Below, piece after piece: positions 38,546 through 47,789 of a DNA stretch of 64,000 nucleotides; within the stretch, counting starts at the first letter, position 1; the number at the start of each line of letters is the position of its first letter. The notes beneath the pieces are model-generated. The model did no database searches and had not been told where the DNA came from. It worked only from the letters and a program-made list of their open reading frames with translations. The position numbers and the translations under genes are program-made. Source of the stretch: Bacteroidales bacterium (GTDB lineage: Bacteria > Bacteroidota > Bacteroidia > Bacteroidales > UBA932); assembly GCA_015060325.1 (NCBI GenBank), contig SUYQ01000010.1, positions 29,286 through 93,285 on the forward strand, given 5' to 3'.

Positions 38546-40081
38546 ATGAAAAAGATATATTACATTATAGCAGCAGCGCTGCTCTCTATGACTCTCAGCT
38601 CTTGTGGTGAGGACTGGCTTAACGTACAATCTCACGATAAGATCTACATTGACGAGTACTACAACTCTGAAGCTCGTATCAAGGAAGCTCTTGTAGCTGC
38701 ATATGACCCGCTTCAGTGGTTTGACTGGGGAATGGGCATGTACAATCCTGTTCCTATGATCTATGAGGTAATGGGTGATGACATCTATCCTGGAGGATCA
38801 GGTGTTTCAGATAACCGTCACTACCATCTGATGTTCGACTACTCCGTTGACTCTCAGAATACTCCTGCATCTGTATGGACCATCGCTTACTCAGGTGTGA
38901 ACCGTGCGAACTGCGTTCATAAATACATGCCGGGCGTTCAGGGCATCTCTGACGAATCAAAGGCTGAAATGCTTGCTGAGGCAACAGTTCTACGCAACTG
39001 GTACTACACTCAGATGTGGAAGCTTTGGGGAAACATTCCTTACTATGAGAGCAACCTTGAATTCCCTTATGAGTGTCCTCAGTCGAAGGCTGACGATGTT
39101 TATGAGGCAATGGCAAAGTCTCTCGAAGGCGTAATCGATTCAAAGGCTCTTCCTATGAAGCGCACTGCAGAGCTCGGCCGCATCACTCAGGCTGCTGCGA
39201 TGATGCTTTATGCTGAAATAGTGATGTATCAGAACGATGATACAAGAATGCAGAAGGCCCTTGATTATATGGAGGAGATCATCACCAGCGGTGAGTATGC
39301 TCTCGTTTCATCTGCTGACCTCGCAAACATGTGGGAGCCTGCAGGCGAGTGGAGCTCTGAGACAATCCTCGACATCAACTTCTTCAGCCAGGGCGCATAT
39401 CGTTCATGGGGCAGCCCTCTCGCAGCTGGCGGTACTGTTCTTCCTACCCTCATGGGTCTGAACAGCATGGCAGGCAGCGCCAAGTATGGCAACGAGGGTT
39501 GGGGATTCTTCCCTCTCACTCCAATGGCTGCCAAGGCATTCGAGGAAGGCGATCTCAGAAAGGCGGTTACAGTTTATGAGACTGCTTCAGAACCAGGCAT
39601 GACCTTCACTGCACGTTACCAGGAGACAGGATACCACCTTGCAAAGTATCTCCCTCGTCTTGACGGTAATGCAGGTCAGATCGCTGACGCTACATTGAAC
39701 TATGGTACTAACATCCGTCTGTATCGCTACGCTGAAACTCTCCTCAACGCTGCCGAGCTCATCGCTGTTCACGGCTGCACAGGAAAGGGTTCTGCTGATG
39801 CATACCTCAATGAGGTTCGTACACGCGCAGGCCTCGGTACAGTAGGCGCAAGCCTCGAGACTATCCTCCAAGAGCGTCATGTAGAGCTCATGGGTGAAGG
39901 AAAGCGTTACTGGGATCTCGTTCGTCTCGGTCAGGCAACTACAGTTTTGACTCCAGCTAACGACGAAGGCGGTTTCCGTACAAAGGCTTGGTCTGAGAAC
40001 AAGAAGTATCTGCCTTTCCCTCAGTCGGAGATGGACGCAACTGCAAGTACTCAGTACCCTCTTACCCAGAACAACTATTAA
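38546..40081 (+). CDS. SusD-like (RagB/SusD) outer membrane lipoprotein
   Basis: Lipobox LSSCGEDWLN; YRYAETLLNAAELIAVHGCTGKGSADAYLNEVRTRAGL; RHVELMGEGKRYWDLVRLGQA. Confidence 0.95.
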   Translation: MKKIYYIIAAALLSMTLSSCGEDWLNVQSHDKIYIDEYYNSEARIKEALVAAYDPLQWFDWGMGMYNPVPMIYEVMGDDIYPGGSGVSDNRHYHLMFDYSVDSQNTPASVWTIAYSGVNRANCVHKYMPGVQGISDESKAEMLAEATVLRNWYYTQMWKLWGNIPYYESNLEFPYECPQSKADDVYEAMAKSLEGVIDSKALPMKRTAELGRITQAAAMMLYAEIVMYQNDDTRMQKALDYMEEIITSGEYALVSSADLANMWEPAGEWSSETILDINFFSQGAYRSWGSPLAAGGTVLPTLMGLNSMAGSAKYGNEGWGFFPLTPMAAKAFEEGDLRKAVTVYETASEPGMTFTARYQETGYHLAKYLPRLDGNAGQIADATLNYGTNIRLYRYAETLLNAAELIAVHGCTGKGSADAYLNEVRTRAGLGTVGASLETILQERHVELMGEGKRYWDLVRLGQATTVLTPANDEGGFRTKAWSENKKYLPFPQSEMDATASTQYPLTQNNY

Positions 40082-40100
40082 TCGTTAATTCTGAAAGATT

Positions 40101-43034
40101 ATGAAGATATTTAAATATATGGCGTTGGCTCTGGCGGCTTTCGTGACAATGGGCTGCGTTGAGGAGTACATGGAACCGGATCCGAACAAGGTCCCTTCCG
40201 CTTCTGATCTGCAGGTCAGGATCGATGTCGATCAGGCTACCAACTATGTCACCTTCTCTATTGAAAATGAGGGAATGGTTCCTATGTGGCTTTTCGGCGA
40301 GGAAAAGATCGACGGAAAGGCTAACAAGAAATATGCTTACACCGGAAACGGTCTCCAGCTTCGTCTTCGTGACGCAGGTACTCACTCAGTTGAGGTAAAG
40401 GCTTATAACGCTCACGGCGTATCTGTAGGTTCAAAGGTTGTCGAGTTCACTCTCGAGAACACCTACCGCGATCCGTTCGATCCTTCAAAGTATATCACTT
40501 TCTTCGCAGGAAGCGATCAGAAGGTATGGGAGTGGAACTCGACAGTTAAGGGTCATATGGGCTGTGGCGAGCCAGGTACAGATGGTACAAACTGGTGGTC
40601 AGCAGGTCCTGACGAGAAGAAGGACTGTGGCCTTTACGACGACAGGCTCACCTTCACAAAGGACATGAAGTATACATACAACCCTGGTGAGGGCGGAACT
40701 GTATATGTAAATAAGGATTCAGGCTACGGTACAGAGCACAACCCTAATGACGGTAATGACTATCAGGTTCCTATCGAAGGCTTCACAACCGACTATTCAT
40801 TCGAGAACGCTTGGAATGATGCAGGTATCGAGGAAATCTATCTCGTGCTTCCTGCAAACACCAACCTTTCTTATATCCCTAACCCTGAGGCACTTGCAGA
40901 ACCACGCTTCAAGCTCCTCGAGGGAACAAATACCAAGAAGATCGCCCTTGTACACGACAATGGTGCCATCTCATGGAAGTATGAGTTCATCGTAGAGGGC
41001 AGCGCTAAGCCAGAGGAGCCTAAGCCTGGTACAGGCGAGGTGGTATTCGATCCTGACTCAGACCGCAACCTCTGGAAGACCGCAGCAATGGACGTTTCAT
41101 TCTGGTTCGCAAACAACGATTGGGGTCAGATCGACAACCCTGCATATACAGCAGAAGGAAACAAGCATACAATCGTTATCCCTGAGGGTATCGGTACTCA
41201 GCGTTGGCAGGGTCAGATGGTATTCAACAATACCGGAATCGTGACATCCGCAGACAAGAAGTATGACTTCCAGCTCGTTCTCAACTCTACAGGAGATCAC
41301 TCTGGCGTGACCATCAAGCTCACTCAGCAGGATGATGACAATGTATTCTTCTTCGAGGATGCACACGCTGTGACAGCATACGAGGAATTCAAGTATCAGG
41401 TGAAGGGCGTTCAGGGTGTCAACCTCACAAACGCTAAGCTCGTTCTCGACTTCGGTGGAGCAACTCCAGGCACTACATTCGAGATCAAGGATATCGTTCT
41501 TCAGGAGCACATCGAGGGCGGCGCTTCAGGTCCTGCACCGTTCGATCCATCTGCTGCTGACAATCTCTGGAACTCAGCTGTGACTACAGATCACCACTTC
41601 TACTTCGCTAACAATGACTGGGGTGCAATCGAAAATGCGACTGTTACTTCAGACGGAGGTACTCATACATTCGTACTCCCTGAGGGTCTCGGCGGACAGC
41701 AGTGGCAGGGTCAGTTCTTCTTCCAGAACACCGGCCTTAAGTCAGAGGCAGCGAAGACTTACGACTTCCACCTCGTTCTCAACTCTACTGCAGATCACCC
41801 AGGCGTGACAGTGAAGCTTTGTTCACAGACCGATGACGGCGCTATCATCACCGACGGCCGCTATGCTCTTACAGCATATGAGGACTTCGTTCTTGATGTA
41901 TATGCAGCTCCTGGTATCGACTGCGACAACCTCAAGCTCGTCTTCGACTTCGGCGGCGGACAGGGTGGTTCGACAGTAGTTGTGAAGGATATCGTATTCC
42001 GCGAGGCAAAGACAGTCGGCGGCGGTTCGACAGAGCCTACATTCGATCCTGCAGATCCTAATAACCTCTGGAACTCTGCTGTGACTACAGATCATCATTT
42101 CTGGTTCGCAAACAACGACTGGGGTGAGATTTCTCCAGCAACAGTGACTTCAGAAGGCGGCGAGCATACATTCGTTCTTCCTGACGATATCGGAGGACAG
42201 CAGTGGCAGGGTCAGTTCTTCTTCCAGAACACAGGTCTCAAGTCTGAGGCAGCGAAGACATATGACTTCTACCTCGTGCTCAATTCTACAGCAGATCACC
42301 CAGGTGTGACAGTGAAGCTTTGTGCACAGAACGATGATGGCGCAATCATCACAGACGGCCGTTATGCGCTCTCTGCATATGAGGACTTCGAAGTGAAGGT
42401 GATAGCAGCTCAAGGTATCGATTGCGACAACCTCAAGCTCGTATTCGACTTCGGTGGTGCAGTCGGCGGATCTACAGTAGTAGTGAAGGACATCATCTTC
42501 CGCGAGAGCCAGAGCACTCCAGCTCCTGCACCGGAGCCAGAGCAGCCTGAGGCACTTGATCCGAACTCAGCAGCAAATCTCTGGAAGACTGCAGCCATCG
42601 ATATTTCTTATTGGTTTGCAGACAACAACTGGACTCAGATTGCAAATCCTGAATTGACTCAGGGTGACAATGAGTACACTCTCATCATGCCGGAAGGAAT
42701 CGGCGGTTCTCAGTGGCAGGGACAGTTTGTCTTCAACAAGACAGGCATCAAGATCTCTACTGACAAGACATATGATTTCCAGGTTACATTGTACTCAGAG
42801 GCAGATCATCCGCACGTTACCGTGAAGCCATGCTACGAGCAGGCACCTTCAAACGACGTGAATGAGCTCTTCTACAAGCCGGACATCGTTCTCTCTGCAT
42901 ATGAGGAGTATGTATATACCGTTACAGGCCTTCCTGGAACTGATATTCCTGACATGAAGCTCGTATTCGACTTCGGCGGTGCAGTTGCAGGTTCTAAGGT
43001 AATCATCAGCGGCATTACTCTTATCGAACATTAA
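40101..43034 (+). CDS. PUL surface protein with four tandem CBM-like (jelly-roll type) domains
   Basis: Lipoprotein N-terminus; four ~160-aa repeats starting near 41040, 41537, 42040 and 42553, each with NLWnsA..HhfWFANNDW..hTfVlPegiGgqqWQGQffFqNTG..YDFxLvLNSTaDHpgVTvKL..LVfDFGG. Confidence 0.8.
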   Translation: MKIFKYMALALAAFVTMGCVEEYMEPDPNKVPSASDLQVRIDVDQATNYVTFSIENEGMVPMWLFGEEKIDGKANKKYAYTGNGLQLRLRDAGTHSVEVKAYNAHGVSVGSKVVEFTLENTYRDPFDPSKYITFFAGSDQKVWEWNSTVKGHMGCGEPGTDGTNWWSAGPDEKKDCGLYDDRLTFTKDMKYTYNPGEGGTVYVNKDSGYGTEHNPNDGNDYQVPIEGFTTDYSFENAWNDAGIEEIYLVLPANTNLSYIPNPEALAEPRFKLLEGTNTKKIALVHDNGAISWKYEFIVEGSAKPEEPKPGTGEVVFDPDSDRNLWKTAAMDVSFWFANNDWGQIDNPAYTAEGNKHTIVIPEGIGTQRWQGQMVFNNTGIVTSADKKYDFQLVLNSTGDHSGVTIKLTQQDDDNVFFFEDAHAVTAYEEFKYQVKGVQGVNLTNAKLVLDFGGATPGTTFEIKDIVLQEHIEGGASGPAPFDPSAADNLWNSAVTTDHHFYFANNDWGAIENATVTSDGGTHTFVLPEGLGGQQWQGQFFFQNTGLKSEAAKTYDFHLVLNSTADHPGVTVKLCSQTDDGAIITDGRYALTAYEDFVLDVYAAPGIDCDNLKLVFDFGGGQGGSTVVVKDIVFREAKTVGGGSTEPTFDPADPNNLWNSAVTTDHHFWFANNDWGEISPATVTSEGGEHTFVLPDDIGGQQWQGQFFFQNTGLKSEAAKTYDFYLVLNSTADHPGVTVKLCAQNDDGAIITDGRYALSAYEDFEVKVIAAQGIDCDNLKLVFDFGGAVGGSTVVVKDIIFRESQSTPAPAPEPEQPEALDPNSAANLWKTAAIDISYWFADNNWTQIANPELTQGDNEYTLIMPEGIGGSQWQGQFVFNKTGIKISTDKTYDFQVTLYSEADHPHVTVKPCYEQAPSNDVNELFYKPDIVLSAYEEYVYTVTGLPGTDIPDMKLVFDFGGAVAGSKVIISGITLIEH

Positions 43035-43047
43035 TAGTATCTATGAC

Positions 43048-43092
43048 GGCAGGGGACCAAAGCCCGAAATGGGCTTTGCCCCTGCCTTTTAA
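43048..43092 (+). terminator. Strong intrinsic terminator inside the PUL
   Basis: GGCAGGGG-acc-AAAGCCC-gaaat-GGGCTTT-g-CCCCTGCC-TTTT. Confidence 0.8.
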
Positions 43093-43104
43093 TTTATTTC
43101 GCCT

Positions 43105-43249
43105 CTGTCATTTCGACTGCAAATCATGTTTCTGTCATTTTGACAGCAAATCATGCTTCTGTCATTTCGACTTCGAATCATGTTTCTGTCATTTCGACTG
43201 CAAATCGTGCTTCTGTCATTTCGACTGAGCGAAGCGAATGGAGAAATCT
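43105..43249. repeat. 27-bp tandem repeat ending in a full dispersed-repeat copy
   Basis: CTGTCATTTCGACTGCAAATCATGTTT-type units starting at 43105, 43132, 43159, 43186; fifth start at 43213 continues as CTGTCATTTCGACTGAGCGAAGCGAATGGAGAAATCT. Confidence 0.9.
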
Positions 43250-43255
43250 AAAAAA

Positions 43256-44698
43256 ATGAGATTCAAGACTACATTACTTATTGCTGCCCTGGCCATCCTG
43301 ACCATTGCCTGCGGCGAAAAAGAACCGCAGGGCGGTAATGCTCCTGATGTCAAACTTCAGGTCACCCCTGCTGAAATATCGGTATCATCAGCCGCTCAGG
43401 AGGTAGTCCTGACCGTTGGTGCCGAAACCGATTGGGGAGTGACCCCTATGGCGGAATGGGTGAATACCTCGCCAACAGGGGGCATCAAGGGTGAAACGAC
43501 CGTGAAGGTGACCATTGAGGAGAACAAGACTTTGGAAGAGCGCGCGACGACGCTTCTCTTCAGGTCCGGTTCGCAGAAGATCGAAATCCCTGTGAAACAG
43601 CATTATAAGGTCCGGAACGTTTCGGTGGAGAACAAGGCTCTGCTGGATGCTCTGCTTAAGAATCTCGACAAGGACGGTGACGGCGTCCTCAGCACAAAGG
43701 AGATTGAGGGCGTCACATCTCTCGATCTTTCTGACAGCGGGCTCTCGGATGTGTCCGAGCTCGCGGAACTGTTCCCTGACCTCGTGTCTCTCGACCTGTC
43801 AGGAAACAACCTCACATCCATTGACATCCAGATGCTCGGCAAACTGAAGAATCTGGATATTACCGGAAACCCTTTGACCACAGTCTATGTGTGGTCAGAC
43901 TTCACAGCGCCTGCAGGCTTCAAGATTCCTGAAGGTGCGCAGTATGTCGAGCCGGAAATCTATACTCCGGCCGGATACCATCTCGTATGGAGGGACGAGT
44001 TCAATGACCCTTCGCTCACTATGCCTGACACAAAGGAGTGGTGGTACGAGACCGCCGAGCCGGGTTGGGTGAACAATGAGCTTCAGACTTACGTTGCCGG
44101 TCGCACCGGCGATATCGTCACTGCCGACGTGAGTGACGGCACTTTGAAGATCCGCGCCATCAAGGACGGAAACAGAGTGTATTCCGCACGTGTGAACACA
44201 AGAAAGAACTGGACCTACGGCTACTTCGAGGCGCGCCTTAAGCTGCCGAAGGGCAAGGGCACCTGGCCGGCATTCTGGATGATGCCGTCTGTATGGTCAG
44301 GCTGGCCTGAAGGAGGCGAGATCGACATCATGGAGCATGTGGGATGTGTTCCTACCGAAGTGTCGTCATCGATCCACTGCAAGTCATATTACCATGCCAT
44401 CGGCACCCAGAAGACTGCCGCCAGAAAGGTGGCAGGCGTGATGGATGAGTTCCATACATATGCCCTTGAGTGGACTCCTGAATATATAAAGACTTATGTG
44501 GACGGCAAGCAGCTGTTCTACTACAATCCAGACGACTATTCTCAGGGACGAAACGCCAACACCTGGCCTTTCAACAAGCCGTTCGAGCTCAAGCTCAACC
44601 TCGCATGGGGCGGGGACTGGGGAGGAATGTACGGCGTTGACGAGAGCTGCCTCCCTGCAACATACGAAATTGATTACGTACGCGTCTTCCAGAAATGA
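43256..44698 (+). CDS. GH16 family glycoside hydrolase with BACON-like and EF-hand/leucine-rich region, lipoprotein
   Basis: MRFKTTLLIAALAILTIACGE lipobox; LLKNLDKDGDGVLSTKEIEGVTSLDLSDSGLS; GGEIDIMEHVG catalytic motif. Alternative in-frame ATG 43238 lies in the repeat. Confidence 0.92.
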   Translation: MRFKTTLLIAALAILTIACGEKEPQGGNAPDVKLQVTPAEISVSSAAQEVVLTVGAETDWGVTPMAEWVNTSPTGGIKGETTVKVTIEENKTLEERATTLLFRSGSQKIEIPVKQHYKVRNVSVENKALLDALLKNLDKDGDGVLSTKEIEGVTSLDLSDSGLSDVSELAELFPDLVSLDLSGNNLTSIDIQMLGKLKNLDITGNPLTTVYVWSDFTAPAGFKIPEGAQYVEPEIYTPAGYHLVWRDEFNDPSLTMPDTKEWWYETAEPGWVNNELQTYVAGRTGDIVTADVSDGTLKIRAIKDGNRVYSARVNTRKNWTYGYFEARLKLPKGKGTWPAFWMMPSVWSGWPEGGEIDIMEHVGCVPTEVSSSIHCKSYYHAIGTQKTAARKVAGVMDEFHTYALEWTPEYIKTYVDGKQLFYYNPDDYSQGRNANTWPFNKPFELKLNLAWGGDWGGMYGVDESCLPATYEIDYVRVFQK

Positions 44699-44859
44699 CG
44701 CTGTCACATGGAGCGAGCTAAGTCTCTCTCTGTCATTTCTTTCGCTTACGCTCAAGCGGCAGGCCGATTACGAGCGAGCGAAGTTTTTACTTTTGTCATT
44801 TCGAGCGAGCGAAGCCTTCTCTCTGTCATTTCGAGCGAGCGAAGCGAGTCGAGAAATCT
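44699..44859. repeat. Composite dispersed-repeat block upstream of the second GH16 gene
   Basis: Partial copies then full TGTCATTTCGAGCGAGCGAAGCGAGTCGAGAAATCT ending at 44859. Confidence 0.9.
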
Positions 44860-44866
44860 ATATAAT

Positions 44867-46003
44867 ATGAAAATGATAGCAAAAATACTGGCAATTGCCC
44901 TTCTGGCAATTTCATGCACCGGTCCGGAGCAGACCGAAACCCCGGGAGGAGGCACCGTGCAGGTGTCTCCAGCAGAACTTACATTGGATTTTGAAGAGCA
45001 GGAGACTTATGTCACTGTCACAGCTGATGCCGATTGGGGATCGACAGTTGCTGATCCTTCATGGTGCTCAGTCTATCCGACTGGCGGAATGAAAGGCGAG
45101 ACCAAAGTGAAGATCACCGTCAAGAAGAACCTTCTGACAGAAGACCGTCACAATACGATTACTTTCAAGACAATGTCTTCAAGGACCGAACTTCCTGTCA
45201 CTCAGCAGACAAGCTCGACCGGCGAGGCTATGTTCGTGCCTGAGGGCTATAAACTCTTCTGGAGCGATGAATTCGACGGCCCGTCTCTCAATACCGACAA
45301 CTGGACCTGCGAGACAGGAGGTCATGGCTGGGGCAATTCCGAGCTTCAGTATTATACCGACCGTCCTGAAAACGTGGACGTACGCGACGGAAAGCTGGTG
45401 ATCACTGCTAGAAAGGAGAATTATCAGGGCTCAAAGGCTACATCTGCACGTCTGATCACCCTCGGAAAAGTATATTTCAAGTATGGCTATGTTGTAGCTT
45501 CCATCAAACTCCCTAAGACGGCGAACGGTCTTTGGCCTGCGTTCTGGATGATGGGCAACGACTTCAAGTCAAAGGGCTGGCCGAACTGCGGCGAGACAGA
45601 TATTCTTGAGATGGGACACTCGAACGGCTACAACAACCGTCAGGAGACCTTCCTCAACGGAGCATGCCACTGGGGTGCTCCTGGTCATCAGTACTATGCT
45701 CATGACATCAACAATAAGTACTCAGTACAGGACGGCAATTTCCATACATTCACATGCATATGGACAGAAGACAAGATATCGATGTATATCGACCTTGAAA
45801 CCTATCCGGATGCAAAGCCATATTTCGAAATGACTATCAAGGACTTCGGTGACAACGAGTTCCGTAAGGACAACTTCCTCCTCCTGAACCTTGCAGTCGG
45901 CGGAAACTTCCCTGGCATATGGGACATCAATCAGATTACAGCCCTCAATAACGGCCCGGCCGAAATGGAAGTAGACTACGTCCGCGTCTTCCAGAAGAAA
46001 TAA
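44867..46003 (+). CDS. GH16 family glycoside hydrolase with BACON-like domain, lipoprotein
   Basis: MKMIAKILAIALLAISCTGPE lipobox; GETDILEMG (ExDxxE); FWMMGNDF. ORF-track start 44708 is inside the repeat. Confidence 0.92.
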   Translation: MKMIAKILAIALLAISCTGPEQTETPGGGTVQVSPAELTLDFEEQETYVTVTADADWGSTVADPSWCSVYPTGGMKGETKVKITVKKNLLTEDRHNTITFKTMSSRTELPVTQQTSSTGEAMFVPEGYKLFWSDEFDGPSLNTDNWTCETGGHGWGNSELQYYTDRPENVDVRDGKLVITARKENYQGSKATSARLITLGKVYFKYGYVVASIKLPKTANGLWPAFWMMGNDFKSKGWPNCGETDILEMGHSNGYNNRQETFLNGACHWGAPGHQYYAHDINNKYSVQDGNFHTFTCIWTEDKISMYIDLETYPDAKPYFEMTIKDFGDNEFRKDNFLLLNLAVGGNFPGIWDINQITALNNGPAEMEVDYVRVFQKK

Positions 46004-46158
46004 TTGTCATTTCTTTCGCTGTCGCTCAAGCGGCAAGCCGATTTCGAGCGACAGCCCTCACCCTTGTCATTACGAGCGAAGCTTTCACCCTTGTCATTTC
46101 GAGCGAGCAAAGTCTTCTCCCTTGTCATTTCGAGCGAGCGAAGCGAGTCGAGAAATCT
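46004..46158. repeat. Composite dispersed-repeat block upstream of the cotH-like gene
   Basis: Same order of partial and full copies as 44699-44859; full copy ends at 46158. Confidence 0.9.
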
Positions 46159-46164
46159 AAAATT

Positions 46165-47787
46165 ATGAAAAGAATACTATACATATTATCAGCCCTCTCC
46201 GCAGCCCTCTTCATCTCCTGCGAAAAGCCTCAGCCGGAAGAAGGGGAACAGCAGAAGAGGCTTACGGGTTACATTGAACTTCTGGAGGCCTATGATGCAG
46301 GAAAACTATTCAAAGCTGTCGAGGCATCTGCAGAGCAGAATGTAGTGATCTTTGATGACGGCTCCAAGATAACTGTTCCGGAGTCATCTTTTGTAATATA
46401 TGATCACACTGAGACATCTGCACCTACAATCGATTTTCTTGCAGGTTCACCTTGGTGGAGGATTGACGGTCAGATGACGGGAATACCCGTTGTGGCTTCG
46501 TCTCTGCCGAAGGAAGAGGCCGAGCCTGTCTATGTGTACTATGACAGGAAGACTCTATATATGCACATCAGCAATCGAGAAGTGCTCATGTTCAACAGCC
46601 GGATGCTGAATGAAGAAGCCGAGCTTGAGCGCCGTCAGAACATTCCTGTAGTATATATAGATACAGGCGGAAAGGGCATCTATGACAAGGATAATTATGT
46701 CAAAGGAACCATCAGGATCCTGGATCCGGAGAGACTCTATAGCGATGAGACCGAATTCTATACATCCATGGGCATCCGCGGCCGTGGTAACTCGACCTGG
46801 AGTTTCCCTAAGAAGCCGTGGAAGGTGAAGCTTGACAGCAAGGCATCGATCTTCGGAATGGGTGCGGACAAGGAGTGGTGCCTTCTGGCTAATTACAGCG
46901 ACAGGACCTTGATGCGTAACATCCTGGCCATGAAACTGTCAGAGCTCTGCGGCTTTGCCTGGACTCCTCATATGTATAGCGTCCATGTATACCTGAACGA
47001 TGAGTATCAGGGAGTATACAATCTGTGCGAGCACAAGAAAGTTTCTGAGCACAGAGTTGATATAGACCTTGATGCCGGTGACGTATATCTGGAGATTGAG
47101 CAGCAGCAGGATGAGACCACGTGCTGGTGGACCGGAATGGGTGTGCCGATGATGTTCAGCGATCCGGAGGAACCATCAGCCGAGCTTCTGGCAGATGTGA
47201 AGAAGCATTTTTCTGATTTCGAGGCTTCACTGTACAGCAAGGATCTGGCGGATCCTCAGAAGGGCTATGCCGCCTATATCGATGTGGATTCGTTCATAGA
47301 CTACTATATCGTTCAGGAGATTGCAAAGAATACTGACGGTAACCTTCGCAAGAGCTCGTTCATCACCAGGAAGAAGGGTGGCAAGCTTGTGATGCACCAC
47401 CTGTGGGATTTCGACCTGACATTCGGAAACGGAGGCGGCCTCCTTCATGATCCTGAAGGATTCTTCATCAAGGACTATAATCCGAGCTGGACCATCGGAG
47501 ATAACTGGTTCAACAGGATGCTCAAGGACCCGGCATTTGCCAAAAGGCTGAAGGACCGTTGGAATGAACTCTACCCTCAGCTCCAGTCCATGACGGACTT
47601 CATTGATCAGCAGGCAAAGATCCTGGACAAGGCTCAGCGGCAGAATTTCCAGGTGTGGAGCATATGGGAGTCCGTAGATTGGGTGGACTGTCCTTCCCTG
47701 GGATCCTATGAGGCAGAGGTGGAATTCCTCAAGGAGTTCTATTCTAAGCGCATAGAATGGCTGAATAAAGAACTAAACAAACTATAA
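46165..47787 (+). CDS. CotH kinase family protein, lipoprotein
   Basis: MGIRGRGNSTWSFPKKPWKVKLDSKASIFGMGADKEWCLLANYSDRTLMRN; VYNLCEHKKVSEHRVDI. Confidence 0.9.
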   Translation: MKRILYILSALSAALFISCEKPQPEEGEQQKRLTGYIELLEAYDAGKLFKAVEASAEQNVVIFDDGSKITVPESSFVIYDHTETSAPTIDFLAGSPWWRIDGQMTGIPVVASSLPKEEAEPVYVYYDRKTLYMHISNREVLMFNSRMLNEEAELERRQNIPVVYIDTGGKGIYDKDNYVKGTIRILDPERLYSDETEFYTSMGIRGRGNSTWSFPKKPWKVKLDSKASIFGMGADKEWCLLANYSDRTLMRNILAMKLSELCGFAWTPHMYSVHVYLNDEYQGVYNLCEHKKVSEHRVDIDLDAGDVYLEIEQQQDETTCWWTGMGVPMMFSDPEEPSAELLADVKKHFSDFEASLYSKDLADPQKGYAAYIDVDSFIDYYIVQEIAKNTDGNLRKSSFITRKKGGKLVMHHLWDFDLTFGNGGGLLHDPEGFFIKDYNPSWTIGDNWFNRMLKDPAFAKRLKDRWNELYPQLQSMTDFIDQQAKILDKAQRQNFQVWSIWESVDWVDCPSLGSYEAEVEFLKEFYSKRIEWLNKELNKL

Positions 47788-47789
47788 CT

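Noticed and set aside
43105-43240. 27-bp periodic array considered as a CRISPR
   Set aside because: No spacers; it is a tandem expansion of the dispersed repeat.
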